Source of the DNA: Vibrio sp. FE10
GTDB taxonomy: Bacteria; Pseudomonadota; Gammaproteobacteria; Enterobacterales; Vibrionaceae
Direction: 5' to 3'
NCBI RefSeq assembly: GCF_030297155.1
Contig: NZ_AP028068.1
Span: 992,001-1,056,000 of the forward strand
Length of the DNA stretch: 64,000 nucleotides
Of this stretch, positions 63,795-64,000 are shown in pieces. Under the pieces are notes generated by a model. The model was not told the DNA's origin and did not search any database. It saw only the letters and a program-made list of their open reading frames with translations. The first letter of the stretch is position 1; each line of letters opens with the position of its first letter. Position numbers and translations under genes: made by a program.

Positions 63795-64000
63795 TATGTC
63801 GTATTGCGCTAACTTGATGCCTTTGCTCGCAATGAAAACACAACTGCGCAAGATCGCTTTGCTTACTGTGAGAAAGACTTTGTTCCCTCTGGTAACAACT
63901 CTGCTTGTAGGCACGATGACTTCTTCGTGGGTGTCTGCTGCCACTTTTGAGTTGCCACCAAAAGAAAGTCGTATCGTGGGCAGAATACAGCAACATGAAG
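63795..64000 (+). CDS. L,D-transpeptidase family protein, N-terminal fragment
   Basis: ATG 63795 behind AAGGA; 68 residues reach the right edge. A basic leader and hydrophobic segment (TLFPLVTTLLVGTMTSSWVSAA) form a signal peptide, followed by TFELPPKESRIVGRIQQHE, the start of the mature ErfK/YbiS/YcfS-type protein (A-x-Y/F-x-LP...SRLVG). These enzymes crosslink peptidoglycan or attach lipoproteins to it. The catalytic domain lies outside the window, so the call rests on the N terminus only. Internal ATG at 63831 is an alternative start. Confidence 0.7.

Overview
The window looks like part of the second chromosome of a Vibrio, probably of the Splendidus group (the genus is well supported, the species is inference). 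The evidence is a complete Qrr quorum-sensing small RNA with LuxO sites and a sigma-54 promoter, a MalT/MalP/MalQ/GlgB block with sstT, DUF368/PopT and deoD close by, and moderate-GC coding typical of vibrios.

Layout. Positions 1-19,000 are an alpha-glucan island: a glycogen debranching enzyme running off the left edge, a MalT-box array, maltoporin lamB broken by an IS630-family element, malM, an esterase, a cytoplasmic GH133 enzyme, an orphan malE, a GH13 oligo-1,6-glucosidase with a divergent LysR regulator, a GH13 amylase and a surface lipoprotein pullulanase. 19,300-21,900 holds small housekeeping and regulatory genes (DUF1294, LysE exporter with Lrp regulator, LysR). 22,000-32,150 is a sulfur-oxyanion respiration locus: tsdBA-like thiosulfate/tetrathionate cytochromes, tetrathionate reductase ttrBCA, and the divergent sensor pair ttrSR. 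32,500-40,000 carries a Sel1-repeat protein, sstT, a second rsgA, a copper-delivery operon (unknown protein, SCO, PCuAC) and popT. 40,170-40,402 is the Qrr gene. 40,551-50,994 is malT and the divergent malP-malQ-glgB operon. 51,000-57,900 has a TetR regulator, an ECF transporter operon, a YiaW/YiaV-like pair and a DMT exporter. 57,950-64,000 has a coupled diguanylate cyclase and degenerate GGDEF partner, a Zn-ribbon/HTH transposase-like protein, deoD and the start of an L,D-transpeptidase.

How it works together. Pullulanase outside the cell and maltoporin in the outer membrane would supply maltodextrins; MalE captures them; the 1,6-glucosidase, amylase, MalP, MalQ, GlgX and GH133 process them or stored glycogen. 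MalT boxes lie upstream of lamB/glgX, pullulanase and malP. A second circuit is suggested by a shared inverted repeat upstream of malE and the 1,6-glucosidase next to the LysR gene. In the sulfur locus an identical 18-bp palindromic site lies upstream of both ttrBCA and tsdBA, which suggests that TtrR controls both.

The strongest leads are the 18-bp shared operator tying tsdBA to ttr, the shared LysR-type operator, the degenerate GGDEF/DGC pair, the in-frame IS630 insertion in the signal-peptide codons of lamB, and the domesticated-transposase-like protein beside deoD.
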